This document shows, in pieces, positions 53,798 to 64,000 of a DNA stretch of 64,000 bases. Position 1 is the first letter of the stretch; each line of letters opens with the position of its first letter. Source of the DNA: Rhodotorula mucilaginosa (Eukaryota > Basidiomycota > Microbotryomycetes > Sporidiobolales > Sporidiobolaceae); NCBI GenBank assembly GCA_034406715.1, contig CP137880.1:62001-126000 (forward strand), given 5' to 3'. Below the pieces are notes generated by a model. The model did not search any database. It was not told the DNA's origin and worked only from the letters and a program-made list of their open reading frames with translations. The translations under genes and the position numbers were made by a program.

Positions 53798-56700
53798 ATG
53801 GCCCCCGCATCGTCGGCGTCGTCTGCCTCTGAGGGAGCCGACGACACGGTCTACCAGGCAAAGCTCGCGTCGTCGCTCGCCGGATTGCCCGTCCGCCAAG
53901 GCCAGCAGCAGCAGCAGCAGCAGCCGGCCAAGGACGCGCAGGACAACACCAACGGTACCAAGGACGCGAACCAGCTCCAGGACTCGCTCGACCTCGCCGT
54001 GAGTTGTGGACCCCTTCTCTCTCCGCTTCACCGCCTCGACGAGCTCGTCAGCAAACTTGTTGTTCGAGACCTAACGGCCACTGACCCGCTCGTTCGCTAC
54101 TTGCATGGCACCACACAACCGTGACCCTACTCAGCAGACGAACGCACCGAGTCAGGCTGATCTCGCTGCCGTGAGTCTCGTCACCCACCGCCGTGCTCAA
54201 AACTCTCATCCGTCACAACTCGTCATCCCGCGGCTCCTCCCTGCTTCGCTTTCAAGACATTCTGGCTAACGCATGTCTACGTCTTCTTCCCCCTCCGCGC
54301 GCCGTTCCCCGGAAATCGAATCGCTGTCCTCTCGACGACGCCGACTCGCTCACGACGTAGCAGAAGCTCGAGCAGAAGCGCCTCGAGCACGAGAAGCAGC
54401 GCGCTCTCCAGAAGAAGGCCTTCGAGGAGCAGGTTAGTCTTCGTTTCCGTGCTGTCTCGGGGGATCCAGGGAAGAGGGGTCGCATCGGCGACCAACCGAG
54501 GCCATGCGGTGGAGAATGCAACTCGCGCCCAGAGCATGGCGCAAAAGTCTGCAGGCTCTACACGACACGGTGCTGACTGAATTCGCTGTTGCCGCAAACT
54601 CCTGCCGACCCGCTTCCGACGCCTACCAAATATGTCCCGCACCGACCTTTCCGCTCCGTTTACGCCGCCTCGCACGCCGCCTACGAATCAACAGATGAAG
54701 CAACTCGAACTGCAGCAGCAGCTCGAGGAGCAGCAACTCCTCGCGGCCTCGGGAGACGCCAAGTCGACTTCCGCGACCGGCACCACCAACGGACCGATCC
54801 GTTCCCGCTCGGGGAACGACCTCGCCTCGTTCAACACTGCCGACTCGAACGAGCACGGCGCCGCCGGTGGCGTGCACGCCTCGTCCACGGCGGCCAAGTA
54901 CGCCGCGGCCAAGTCGATGCCCGGTTCGAGGAGGCACTCGGGCGAGATCAAGGAGCAGCAGCAGAAGAAGCTCGCGAACGGGATCGCGGCGGCGGCCGGT
55001 CAGCAGAAGGACGCCGATGGCAAGCCGATGCTCAACAGCTTCCTGTTTGACGACGAGCTCGACGCCGACTTGCAGAGTGAGTCATAGCGGTACCCACGCG
55101 AGAAGCGATTCTTCTTCTTTCTGGAGACTGACCTTTCTTCCGTGCAGACTCTGCCTGGGGCGGAAAGTACCTCCAGATGAACACCGACGACGACAAGTTC
55201 CCGATCCTTGTTCGTCGCGGCGACGGCGCCGGTCTGGTGCGTGTTTTCACAAAGTCCACATTGCCGCTTTTGAAAAGACACAAAAAGGCCTGACAGTTCC
55301 CAAGTCCCTTCCGTCCCCGTCTCGACAGCTCTCGGCTTCGTCGGCTGCGCTCGACCTCGCGCCGTTGTCGCAGACTCCGGCTCGCTCCGGCCCCGGTGGT
55401 GAGTGGCCCGCCTTCGCCCCAGGTGTCGCCGGCGGCCAACCGACCGTTTCCGCCGCTGCTGCAGCTTCGACTCCGGGTACTCCCTCCGGTCCGGGCGTCA
55501 GCCCTGGAGGCGGCAACCGCGCCAACAACGCCCTCCCCGTCCCCACCCAGAGCGATCGCTCGTCGCCGAACGGACTCAACAAACTCAATGGGGGCGGCAG
55601 CGCGGTCGGTTCGGGTGTCGTCGACGCGCTCGGCGACCAGTTCTCGAGCTTCTCGATCGACACCAAGGCGTTCTCGCCGTCCCCCTCGGGCGACGTCCAG
55701 TCCCTGTCGGGACCGTTCATGAGCGGCGGCTCGGGCAGCTACGTCCACGACCACGGCGCGTTCGTCTACGGCGGTGCCGGCGGCGCGAGCAGCCGCTCCG
55801 AGGGTATGGGCGCGAACCGCTTTGCCGGTCTCCGCCTCGAGGACCTCCAGGGTGACATGCTGTCGCTCTGCAAGGACCAGTTCGGCTGCCGCTACCTGCA
55901 GAAGAAGCTCGAGGAGGGCAAGCCCGAGCACCGCGACATGATCTTTAACGAGGTGTTCCCGCACTTTGCCGAGCTCATGACCGACCCGTTCGCCAACTAC
56001 CTCGCGCAGCGTCTCCTCGAGTACGCGACCGACGAGCAGCGCGACGCGCTGATCGAGTCGATCTCGGGCGAGCTGGTCTCGATCTCGCTCAACATGCACG
56101 GCACGCGCGCCGTCCAGAAGATGATCGACTACCTGAGCACTCGTCGCCAAGTCCAGTCGCTCATCCTCGCGCTCAACTTGAACGTCGTCACCCTCATCAA
56201 GGACTTGAACGGCAACCACGTCATTCAGAAGTGCCTGAACGCGCTCCCGCCAGAGGACAACCAGTTCATCTACAACGCGGTCGCGACGCACTGCATCGAG
56301 GTCGCGACTCACCGTCACGGTTGCTGCGTCCTGCAGCGCTGCATCGACCACGCTTCCGAGAGTCAGCGCATCCAGCTCGTGACCGAGATCACGTACAACT
56401 CGCTCACGCTCGTCCAGGACGCGTTCGGCAACTACGTCGTCCAGTACGTCCTCGACTTGAACGACAACCGCTTCATCGAGGCGATCGTGCGCCAGTTCCT
56501 CGGCAACGTCTCGGCCCTCTCGGCGCAAAAGTTCTCGTCCAACGTCGTCGAGAAGTGCATCCGCGTCGCCGACGCGACCGGCCGCCGCGCCATCATTGAC
56601 GAGCTTCTCGTCAAGCAGCGCCTCGAGCGTTTGCTTCGCGACTCGTTCGCCAACTATGTCGTCCAGACCGCGCTCGACTATGCCGAGCCGGCGCAGCGAA

Positions 56701-57297
56701 CGCAGCTGATCGAGACTGTGAGTTCCATACTCTCAGGGTACCTGCCCTTGGCTTGCGAGACTGATGAGATCATACCCCGCCCTGCAGATCCGCCCGATCC
56801 TGCCCCAGATCCGCAACACCCCGTACGGCAAGCGCATCCAGAGCAAGATCCAGCGCGAGACGAACGACCACATGCACCGCGGCGGTTACCACCACCACGC
56901 GCACCACCCGCACTTTATGGCGGCCGGTGGCTACTACGGCATGCCGGCGTTCAACGGTCCGCCGCCGCACTACCCGCCGCACATGGGTCCGGGCATGCAC
57001 GGCATGCAGGGCCCGCCGCCTCACTTTGGTGGTGACTACGCCCGCGCCGGTTCGCCCTTCATGGGCCAGTACGGCGGGTTCCCGCCGCAGGGCATGCCGC
57101 CCCAGATGCTGGCCGCGATGGGTGGTCCCGGTGCCCCCGGCGCTGCCGGTCCGAACGGCGGTCTCGGCGCTGCCGGTCAGCAGGGTGGGTTCGCTCCGTT
57201 CCCGGGCGCCGCCGGCGGTCCCGAGTTCTCGCCTGCGCCGCAGGCTCAGCACACCCTCGCGAGCGCGGGCGGCTACGCCAACTTTGGTGGCATGTAA
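53798..57297 (+). CDS. Pumilio (PUF) family RNA-binding protein
   Basis: Sequence-specific 3'-UTR binder that represses or localises mRNAs. The start MAPASSASSASEGADDTVYQ is followed by a poly-Gln stretch and small exons (QTNAPSQADLAA; QKLEQKRLEHEKQRALQKKA). Then comes MKQLELQQQLEEQQLL, a long disordered region, and WGGKYLQMN. The Pumilio homology domain spans about 55800-56720, with eight repeats: DQFGCRYLQKKLEE, DPFANYLAQRLLEY, NMHGTRAVQKMIDY, DLNGNHVIQKCLNA, HRHGCCVLQRCIDH, DAFGNYVVQYVLDL, QKFSSNVVEKCIRV and DSFANYVVQTALDY. The recognition triplets (for example NYxxQ, SNxxE) are those of canonical Puf3/Pumilio-type proteins that read UGUA-containing sites. The C-terminus is Pro/Gly/His-rich. 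The 54436-54691 intron also holds an in-frame start (see findings). Confidence 0.93.
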
Positions 57298-57808
57298 AAT
57301 CGCTTCCCGGTCCTCGACGTCGACTTTTTTCTCGTTTACGATATCGCGCTTCGGTGAAGAAGGTCCGCCACCACCCCCTTGTACGACGACAAACCTCCCC
57401 CCTTCTTATCCGCCATTCATACCCCGGCCTCTCCCTCGATCTATGCGCTATCTTCTTGAAAGTCCTCTGTTCGTGTGTGTGGTTATCACCCGGTCGTCTC
57501 GTATCTCTCTCTCTCTCTCTTCTCGTGCCGCAAAGTGTCCAACCGTCCTGTGAGTTGTGCCAACACCTACCCGAGCATCCTCCCTCCATCTTTTTGGCTC
57601 TCTCGTCCATTGTTGATTGCTCTATCAAATCAAAACCGTACTTCATTTTCTCCCTCGCAAATTTTCCCTCTGAAATGTGGAATTCAGTCTTTTCTCCAAC
57701 AACACAAGCAAGCGACTCCATAAATGTCCCTGAAAATCGACGATAGATTAAAGCGAGACCAAGGACGGTTACGTAAAGTGTTTGCGAGAAAGCGCACGAG
57801 TGTTCGTT
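57298..57808. other. Convergent 3' region, PUF gene / HFI1
   Basis: 511 bases between convergent stops; T- and CT-rich on the plus strand, consistent with the PUF 3' UTR. No gene supported. Confidence 0.45.
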
Positions 57809-60393
57809 CTACGGGGGCAAGACACCGTCGAGCAAGCCGACCGAGTCGACGACTTCCCACAACTTCCTGCCCGTCTCGCGGTCTGTCGCGGCCGATCCAG
57901 CACCCTGTGCCGACGCGCTGAGTCGCTGTCCCGATGGGCCCGTCTGCTGCAGCTGCTGCTGCTGCCCTCCCTGCACCGCCCCTCCGCCGAACTTGATCTT
58001 GAGTCCAGTGCCTGATGCGCCCGCGGCAGAAGAAGTCGTAGTCGGTGGGGCTGGTGGATGTCTTGACCGAGCGCTGTTAGCAGCACCACCACCACCGGCG
58101 GCGGCAGCGGCAGCAGCTTTCTTCCCTTCGTCGTCCGAGTCGCTGTCGCCTGCATCGGTCGAGGTCCAATTGCCATCGGGTCCAGCAGCATCGGCCGCAG
58201 CAGGAGTGCCACTCGCCGCGGTTGCGCCTGCGTGCGCTTGCGCAAGTTCCGGGAAGAGAGAGTTCCGCAACGCGATGCTCTTCGGGCTCAGTTCGGGTCC
58301 GCCGGCGGCGGGAGCGAGGGCCAATGATGCGTTGGAAGCAGATGATGCGTTGGCGCCGACTCCTCCAGGTCCGTTTGCGCCGCCGCCGCCGCCGCTGCCG
58401 CCGAGCCAGCTCGGGAGGAGGAGCGCTTGCGGCGTCGAGGGTAGCGGAGGAACGGAAGGGTGACCTTCTGGAACGCCATGCGTCGACGAAGGGTCGATGA
58501 CGAATCGGCCCTTGCCGACTGCTCCTCCCGCACCGCCTGGTGGGTGACCTGCCGCTGCAACTGCAGCGATCGTCGTCGCTGGAGATGAGACCGGAACGGG
58601 ACGGCTGATGCCATAAAAGGAGGACGCTCGCGAACGGGACAACCGAGGGTGCTTGCCAGCGCCGACGCCCGTGTTCGTCGTCGCGCTTGAAGCTGCACTG
58701 ACGGCCGCCGATGCAGCTTCTTCCTTCTTGGCCGATGCATCGATCGTGACGCGCCGTTGTCCCCCTGCCGCAGTCACTCGCTGCTGCTGCGCACCGGACG
58801 ACGTCTCTCCCGCGTCTTCCGAATCGTAGTCGTCCGAGTCGGAATCCGAGTCGGGCGGCGCGATAGCGTACATACGCTCGACAGTGGCGATGTTGGGGTA
58901 CTGGCCGAGCAAGGCGGGCGAGATGGCAAACAGCGCATGGAAGTCGGCAATCGTGAGTGGTAGCCGCTGCCCAGCGTCGTCATTATCGTTGTCGCCGCCA
59001 TCGTCGACCGGTTTGTCGGTCTCGCCGTGCGGCGGCGCGGCAGATTCGTCCAGAGAGGAACCGGCAGCAGCTGGTGAAGGTGCGGCAGGTGCGGCGCCCG
59101 CGGGCGCAAACGTCGAAGGTATAGGAGTGGCCGCCATGGAAGACGCGGCTGTCCGAGGCGGTTGTGGTACTGCTCTGCGAGTACCGCGAACGAGCGAAAT
59201 AACGGAAGCGATCATATCTTGCAGATGGTGCTGCGCAGGGAGGAGAATCAGAAGAATCAGCGCCCCTGTGCCACCCGAGCCAATGTCGTCGAGGTGGGAG
59301 GTAGGCTGACCTCCATGGCATCGCTGAGTAGAACCGCTGCTCGTCCTTCAACGCCGCTCGCCAAGCCCTCTTCGTACGCGACGGCGAGCATCCGGTCATG
59401 CAAGGTGTCCCCGTCGGGCAGTAATCGCGCTTCGCAGCATAGCGGAGCTTGTTGAATTCGGTGAAACTCGGTAGCGATGGCTGCACAAACATTTCAGAGC
59501 GAGCGAGCGCAGGAAGAGGCGTGAGCGGGCAAAGTTCAGCCGATTCGGTGCGTTTATCGAGAAATAGCCCGGGGAAACTCACCTGACAGGGTTGCCGGAT
59601 CTTTCCCACTCGCGAGTAGAGAGGTAGGTACCCCGTCCGCAGTGACCGATCCTCCTCCACCTCGACTGGTCCCTCCGACCGCCTCACTGAGCGCCTCCGC
59701 CGCTCGTCGTTTCCGTTTCCGTTCCTCGTCCGCCGCCGCCATCATCTGCCCTTTAGTCTTGACCTGCCCTGACCCTGCACCGGTCGTACCCGCCGCGCTG
59801 GCAACGCCGCCGCTCGTTGCGCCGAGCAGCTTGACTTCTCCGCGTTCGCGGCGGCCGAGGGCCATGACTGCATCTTTGAGGAGGCGTTTCCGCTTCTCTT
59901 CCAGCTCGGTCGGGGGCGGGTCGCGTGCTCGTTTCTTTGATCCGCGAGGGTGGAAGCCGGAATGGCGGATCGAAGTCGGCGGGAGGTAAGGACGGGTGGT
60001 GTTGTAGACGATCGAGAGGACGAGGGCGTTGTGCAGCTTGACTGGGGGCGCGGCGCACATGCATCAGCTTCGCAGTCTCCCCCTCTACACACGCGCAGAC
60101 TCACGGGCTTGCTGGCGTTTGGTGCGGTCGCGTCCAAACGCCCTCTTCATGATGTCGTCCCACTCGTTGCGGTTGATCCTTCCAGTGAAGAAATCCGCGA
60201 GGCCGGACCAGTACAGCGTGCCCTGCTCTGGGGTCAGGAGCTCTGCCAGGCGCAGTTTGAGCGAGACGAGGTCGGTTCGGCGACTCGGCGGTGAAGTCGG
60301 CGAAGGGAGCAGAGAAGGCACGCTCACGACGCCCAGCTGAGACGTCGACGCCACAGGAGGAGCAGCAGCAGTCGGGATGGCCTCGCTCGCCAT
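57809..60393 (-). CDS. HFI1: SAGA complex subunit Hfi1/Ada1 (TADA1-like)
   Basis: Structural subunit of the SAGA histone acetyltransferase coactivator. Starts at 60393 (MASEAIPTAAAPPV). The SAGA-Tad1 domain is clear over several exons: TDLVSLKLRLAELLTPEQGT, LYWSGLADFFTGRINRNEWD, LVKLHNALVLSIVYNTTRP and SGFHPRGSKKRARDP. Then PDGDTLHDRMLAVAYEEGLA, GVEGRAAVLLSDAMEV and HHLQDMIASVISLVRG form the histone-fold-like part. After LTIADFHALFAISPALLGQYP the long C-terminus is Ser/Ala/Gly-rich and disordered, ending LWEEVVDSVGLLDGVLPP-like sequence at TAG 57809-57811. Four or so introns. The last segment (GRKLWEVVDSVGLLDG) looks conserved and may be a docking helix. Confidence 0.88.
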
Positions 60394-60839
60394 CGCGCCT
60401 ACACTCGTGCGCGGTCTATGGGCGAAAAAGCGAGCGAGTGAGCGGGGCCGACGCGTGAAATTGGAAGCATTTCTAATCCGAATATAAATCACGATTAGGC
60501 CCGATCACAATATCTCTTTCTGCGCAGGAACGGGCATATGGGCAATGGTAGAACTTCGTCACGCAAGAAAACTGATTGTTACGTCATCAAGAAGACAAGC
60601 AGGGGAGGGGTTGGACAAAGTAAGGGGGAGGAGAGGGGAGAGGGTCGGAAAAAGAAAAGGGAAGCTGGAGAGGGGAGATTTGCGTTCCGGAGCGGGGCTA
60701 CATACAAGGGGGTGGAGTGTTGACGTCGTCAGAGAGTACCGGGGATAGTTGGCGTGAGTAGGAGTAGGGTACTGGGGGAGATGGAGCGGTTGGCAAGGCC
60801 GACGACAAACATCGGGCCGAGACGCCACGCGGACCCGTC
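60394..60839. other. 446-base spacer upstream of HFI1
   Basis: HFI1 promoter side and 3' side of the membrane-protein gene. Contains a less GC-rich segment around 60470-60510. No gene seen. Confidence 0.4.
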
Positions 60840-62344
60840 TTAGGCGACGAGCGGGCGCCTCTCGTCGTCGTTGCCGAGCGAGACACCACCGTCGCGCGCG
60901 ACAAAGGTAAAGTACAACGACTTGACGACCGCCAGGAGGGCGAGGATGAACCCGGCGAGGGCGCCATAACGGATCACGTCGTCGCGCTGGTGGTCAAAGA
61001 TGCCGTACAGGACCCACGTGAGGACGACCGCGCCGGCGACGTCGCCCTCGCGGGAGCGGAACGCGTACCCGATCGCGGTCAGGGTCAGGAACGCCTCGGC
61101 CGCGAGGACAAAGACGCGCGAGAGGACCGAAGGGTGCGACTTGTGGTGGCCGTGCGTGAAGAGCGCAAAGCCCGAGATCAGGACGAGCACGATTGACCAC
61201 GCGTGCCAGAGCGAGAAGGCTGGTTCGGGGCAGGGTAAGGGGTCAGTCGCGCCTGCTCAGGGTGGGCGCTGGGGGACTGAACTCACGGAGGTGGATGAAA
61301 AGCGTGTCGCCGAGCGAGCGCGAGTGGTGGTGAGCCGCGAGACTGTAGTTCAGGCGCGTGATCCAGAGACGTCAGTCGCGGTCCAGGATACACCGCGGAA
61401 CCGAGGTCGGCTTACCTATAGTAGGCAGTCGAGACGGAGGCGGCGACGAGGCCAGCAAAGATGAAGGCGACAATGTAGTGGCCGGTGACAAACACGTGAA
61501 CAAAGATGGCGTTCAAGATGCCGATGATGGCGAAGCGCCAGCCGATGCCGTGGACTGCCTCGGCCGAGTCGTCAAAGAACTGGTAGATGACATATCCGAG
61601 GAGGAGGATGTCGCTGTCAAGTCCACGCGGGTTAGTTAGCCTTCTGACTAAGACCTCCATGACCATGGTGCTGAAGCGATGCACTTACATCAGAGTCCAG
61701 GTGTAGAAGACGTATGAAGCCGGAGTGAAGTACGTGTCCCTTCCGAATCCGTACGGCTTGAAGGCCCTGTTTGTGCAATGAGGGTCAGCGGGATCACGCG
61801 CTTTTTTGAGATGTCTGCTGGTGTTGCTCACGAGTAGATGTTGGTCGAGAAGAGGAACACAAACGTGAGGACGTTGACGATCTAGAGGTTGGGCACAACT
61901 CGGCGTAAGGGTCAGTTCCTGTTTCTCGCGGCGGCATCGCTCCCTTCGGGCAGACGCGGGGTCGGCTTTGGTGCGTCGAGTGGCTGTGATGATGTACGCG
62001 ACAGTACAGCTCGTCTTGGCGCACGAGGGTCGGCGTCGTCGGTGGTGCGTCGCCGTCATCGTCATCCCGTCAAGTCGCCGCAGCCGCAGCATCTCGGGGT
62101 CGGCAGAACGACAGAGGCCAGAGACTAACCTTGAGCGGGAGGTGATCGTTCCTGTGCGTACATCCTCATGACCACGTCAGCGAACGTGCGCGAGGGCGAC
62201 AGAGAGAGGGATCGACACTGCTGGCGATGAGGACTCGAACCTCGGTGTGGGGATTCAAATCACCCGCTGGCGAGGGTGCGCTCTCGCCTGCGCGGGGAGC
62301 CAAGGAGAGGGGAGGAGGACTGACCAGTTGTTGGCAGTCGGCAT
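60840..62344 (-). CDS. Conserved multi-pass membrane protein of unknown function
   Basis: Starts at 62344 with an exon of only 20 coding bases (MPTANN plus TG), then WNDHLPLK and IVNVLTFVFLFSTNIYS. The next exon is AFKPYGFGRDTYFTPASYVF, followed by TWTLI joined to DILLLGYVIYQFFDDSAEAV through an AT|C splice. Then come WRFAIIGILNAIFVHVFVTG, HYIVAFIFAGLVAASVSTAY, LGDTLFIHLPFSLWHAWSIV and LVLISGFALFTHG. Last are AFLTLTAIGYAF, VAGAVVLTWVLYGIFDHQ and ALAGFILALLAVVKSLYFTF, ending in a cytosolic DDERRPLVA. That is about eight helices. The Trp/Tyr-rich short loops recall TspO/MBR-like fungal membrane proteins, but I cannot name the family. Six introns with consistent phases. Confidence 0.72.
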
Positions 62345-62658
62345 CTTGTTCGAGTGCGAATGCGTGACAGGGTTGAAGGAGAAGGAGAGCGAATCGAGAT
62401 CACTCGCCAAGTCAGAGTCGTCGGCTCACCGCACCGCATGACGCGCAACCACCTTTCAACCTCGTCTCCAGCCACGCACACGCGAATTATACCCGCTTCC
62501 TTTCGCTTTGTAGAGTGTCACGACCCCCCAGGAAGTCTCTCCTCGAGAAAGCAGGAATCCCCTTTGCTCGTCCTCACGAGGAGAACGTTGCTGCGCACGA
62601 ATGTTAAAAGAAGTCACGATAGAGATGGCACCCATTTCCCTTACGGTCCGCTCCTCCG
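62345..62658. other. 314-base spacer
   Basis: Between the membrane-protein start and the stop of the last gene, both on the minus strand. Nothing recognised. Confidence 0.4.
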
Positions 62659-63961
62659 CTACTCGACGCTCTCGAGCCAACTGCCGACCCGTCGACCAGC
62701 TCGATCCGGCCAAACCGCCGCTGCCGTCTTGGCCTCAAAGCTAGCGCTCCCGTTCGACTGATCCTCGTCCCGTTCGCTCTCGTCTCCAAAACCGTCGTCG
62801 TCGTCGCTTTCGCACGTCGAACTGTCGTGGTCGTCGTGCGAGGTCGTCGACAAGCGGTCATAGTCCTCCGAAGGCGATGGCGGAGACGTGCCGGACGGGT
62901 CGTGCGCGCCGACCAGGCCGTTCGCAGCCGACGAAGACGTGGCGAGTCTCAAAAACTTCGACAAGCGGTGGGGCAGAGAGTCGGCCCCGCCTCCCGCTGC
63001 TGCGAAAGCCACAGTCTCCTGAGACGAACCGGGCTGAACCGTCGACTTGTCGACGTCCGACGCAGCGGTCGACTGCGGCTCGGGGAAAGAAGAAGGATCG
63101 CTGCTCGCTGCGGTTTCGCCCGCCTCGGATGCATCGTTCGGAGTCATATAGTGACCATCGCTGGTACTCTCCGCCGGGAGACCGCCCCCGGTGAGCGCCG
63201 TCTCGAGCAGAACGGCGAGTCGGTCCACCTTATTTTCGAGCCTCGAGGCAGTCGTCGCTTGCTGCTGCACTGCGTTGGCGAGCCAATCGAACGCGTACCC
63301 GGATCGGGGGCAATAGCATGCACAGGACCGAGTCTGCGACGCGTAGAAGGGGGTTAAGGTCAGCATCGAGAGTAGGGATTAGGAGGAACGGGACGGCACG
63401 GACCGTGCTTGACGCAGAGCAAAAGTGTCGCGGCGCCGCAGACCAAAAGTGGCGCAGGCGATCGTCGTCGAGGGGAGCCGAGGGAAATGGGACTGTGCCA
63501 TTCATCTGTGTACATGGAGTGGAGCGCGGGGCAAAGGGGATCAGCTTTGGTCCCGCCTCGGGTCCGATGCGTGCGGTGAATCTTACTGGACGACGCCGCT
63601 GTGACGCTCGCTCCCAGCGGGACCCGTGATACTCGGCTCTAGCCACCATCTTGGCGAGTTTTTTGCCTTGCCCTGTTGGTGAGTGACTCGGTGGCAGCGA
63701 CGCGAACGGTTGCGTGTGATTAAGGATGGGAAGGAGCGGCGCGACGAGAAAAGGAGCAGCAAAGCTTGGATCTGGGCTCGGAAGCAACAGCAAAAGTTGT
63801 CGCTGGGGATAGCTTCGGCAGAGAATAAGAGAGAGGAGTGCGAGCAACGCGCTGGAGTGTGCGAAGGAAGCCGAGAAGGCTGCGAGATCCCGCATTCCTG
63901 TCGGGGAGACGCTCATCGCGACGCGCGCGGGACGAACCGGAACCCCCGCGCCTGTCAGCAT
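62659..63961 (-). CDS. Unidentified gene at the right edge (start uncertain)
   Basis: The 3' exon is well supported: a GCTGAC branch site and CGCAG acceptor near 63335 precede TRSCACYCPRSGYAFDWLAN, a short coiled coil (ASRLENKVDRLAVLLETAL), and an acidic Ser-rich tail ending GSWLESVE at TAG 62659. Upstream, one frame stays open from 63961 (MLTGAGVPVRPARVAMSV) through a hydrophobic stretch (SALLALLSLILCRSYPQRQL, LLLLLPSPDP). A likely exon begins MNGTVPFPSAPL and ends at GTCCGT near 63405. How these pieces are spliced is not settled, and the gene may begin outside the window. No domain recognised. Confidence 0.45.
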
Positions 63962-64000
63962 ACAATCAGCCGCTTCGTGTTGCAGCCCTTTGATTGTGCG

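Noticed and set aside
55032-56528. 498-codon minus-strand frame opposite the PUF domain
   Set aside because: Antisense of a well-supported PUF domain with C/G-ending codons, which keeps the opposite frame open; Val/Asp/Arg-rich and no domain.
62210-62290. tRNA-like T-arm on the minus strand (GAGGTTCGAGTCCTC)
   Set aside because: The T-loop and a four-base stem look right, but no matching 5' acceptor or anticodon arm can be folded upstream, and it lies inside intron 1 of the membrane-protein gene.
1-64000. Biosynthetic or defence gene cluster, CRISPR, transposon or virus-like element
   Set aside because: Genes are functionally unrelated housekeeping genes. I saw no transposase, reverse transcriptase, integrase, terminal repeats or target-site duplications.

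Overview
The window is nuclear DNA from a fungus. It is GC-rich and densely packed, with roughly one gene per 2.5 kb on both strands. Almost every gene is broken by many short introns of about 50-75 bases, with GTGAGT, GTCAGT or GTCCGT donors, CTGAC-type branch sites and CAG acceptors. Proteins carry long Ser/Pro/Ala/Gly runs. This compactness, intron density and codon use fit a basidiomycete, most likely a Pucciniomycotina (Microbotryomycetes, Rhodotorula/Sporobolomyces-like) yeast. The placement is an inference from sequence style. I saw no retrovirus-like element, transposon, CRISPR array, rRNA gene or convincing tRNA.

Layout. 0-11.9 kb: 3' part of an MFS transporter, a HAD phosphatase (-), a PXA-domain protein (+), an empty 1.5 kb stretch, the divergent ribosomal protein pair RPS29 (-)/RPS8 (+), HEM3 (-), and a tiny complex I subunit NDUFB2 (-). 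12-22 kb: ELP1 (+), an Lsm protein of NAA38 type (+), an unresolved stretch, and a Mei2-like RNA-binding protein (-). 22-31 kb: a WD40/DUF2415-type protein (-), SUP45/eRF1 (+), an alpha/beta hydrolase (+), then a short graveyard holding a decayed copy of the SUP45 3' end. 31-41 kb: UTP23 (-), an unidentified Pro-rich protein (-), WDR83 (-), a secreted protein (+), and DBP3 (-). 41-50 kb: a GH15 glucoamylase without signal peptide (+), an oxysterol-binding protein (+), RPB5 (-), and a putative Sfr1/Mei5-like coiled-coil protein (+). 50-64 kb: a PA-TM-RING ubiquitin ligase (+), a Pumilio protein (+), the SAGA subunit HFI1/ADA1 (-), a multi-pass membrane protein (-), and an unidentified gene at the right edge (-).

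Most genes are housekeeping: translation (RPS8, RPS29, SUP45), ribosome assembly (UTP23, DBP3), tRNA wobble modification (ELP1), transcription (RPB5, HFI1), RNA control (PUF, Mei2-like), haem synthesis, respiration, lipid transfer and protein turnover. They do not form a pathway cluster, and neighbours share only divergent promoters. The least ordinary signals are a set of extremely short terminal coding exons (9, 10, 19 and 27 nt), the partial SUP45 duplication, a large insertion in HEM3, an apparently intracellular glucoamylase, and several genes I could not name.
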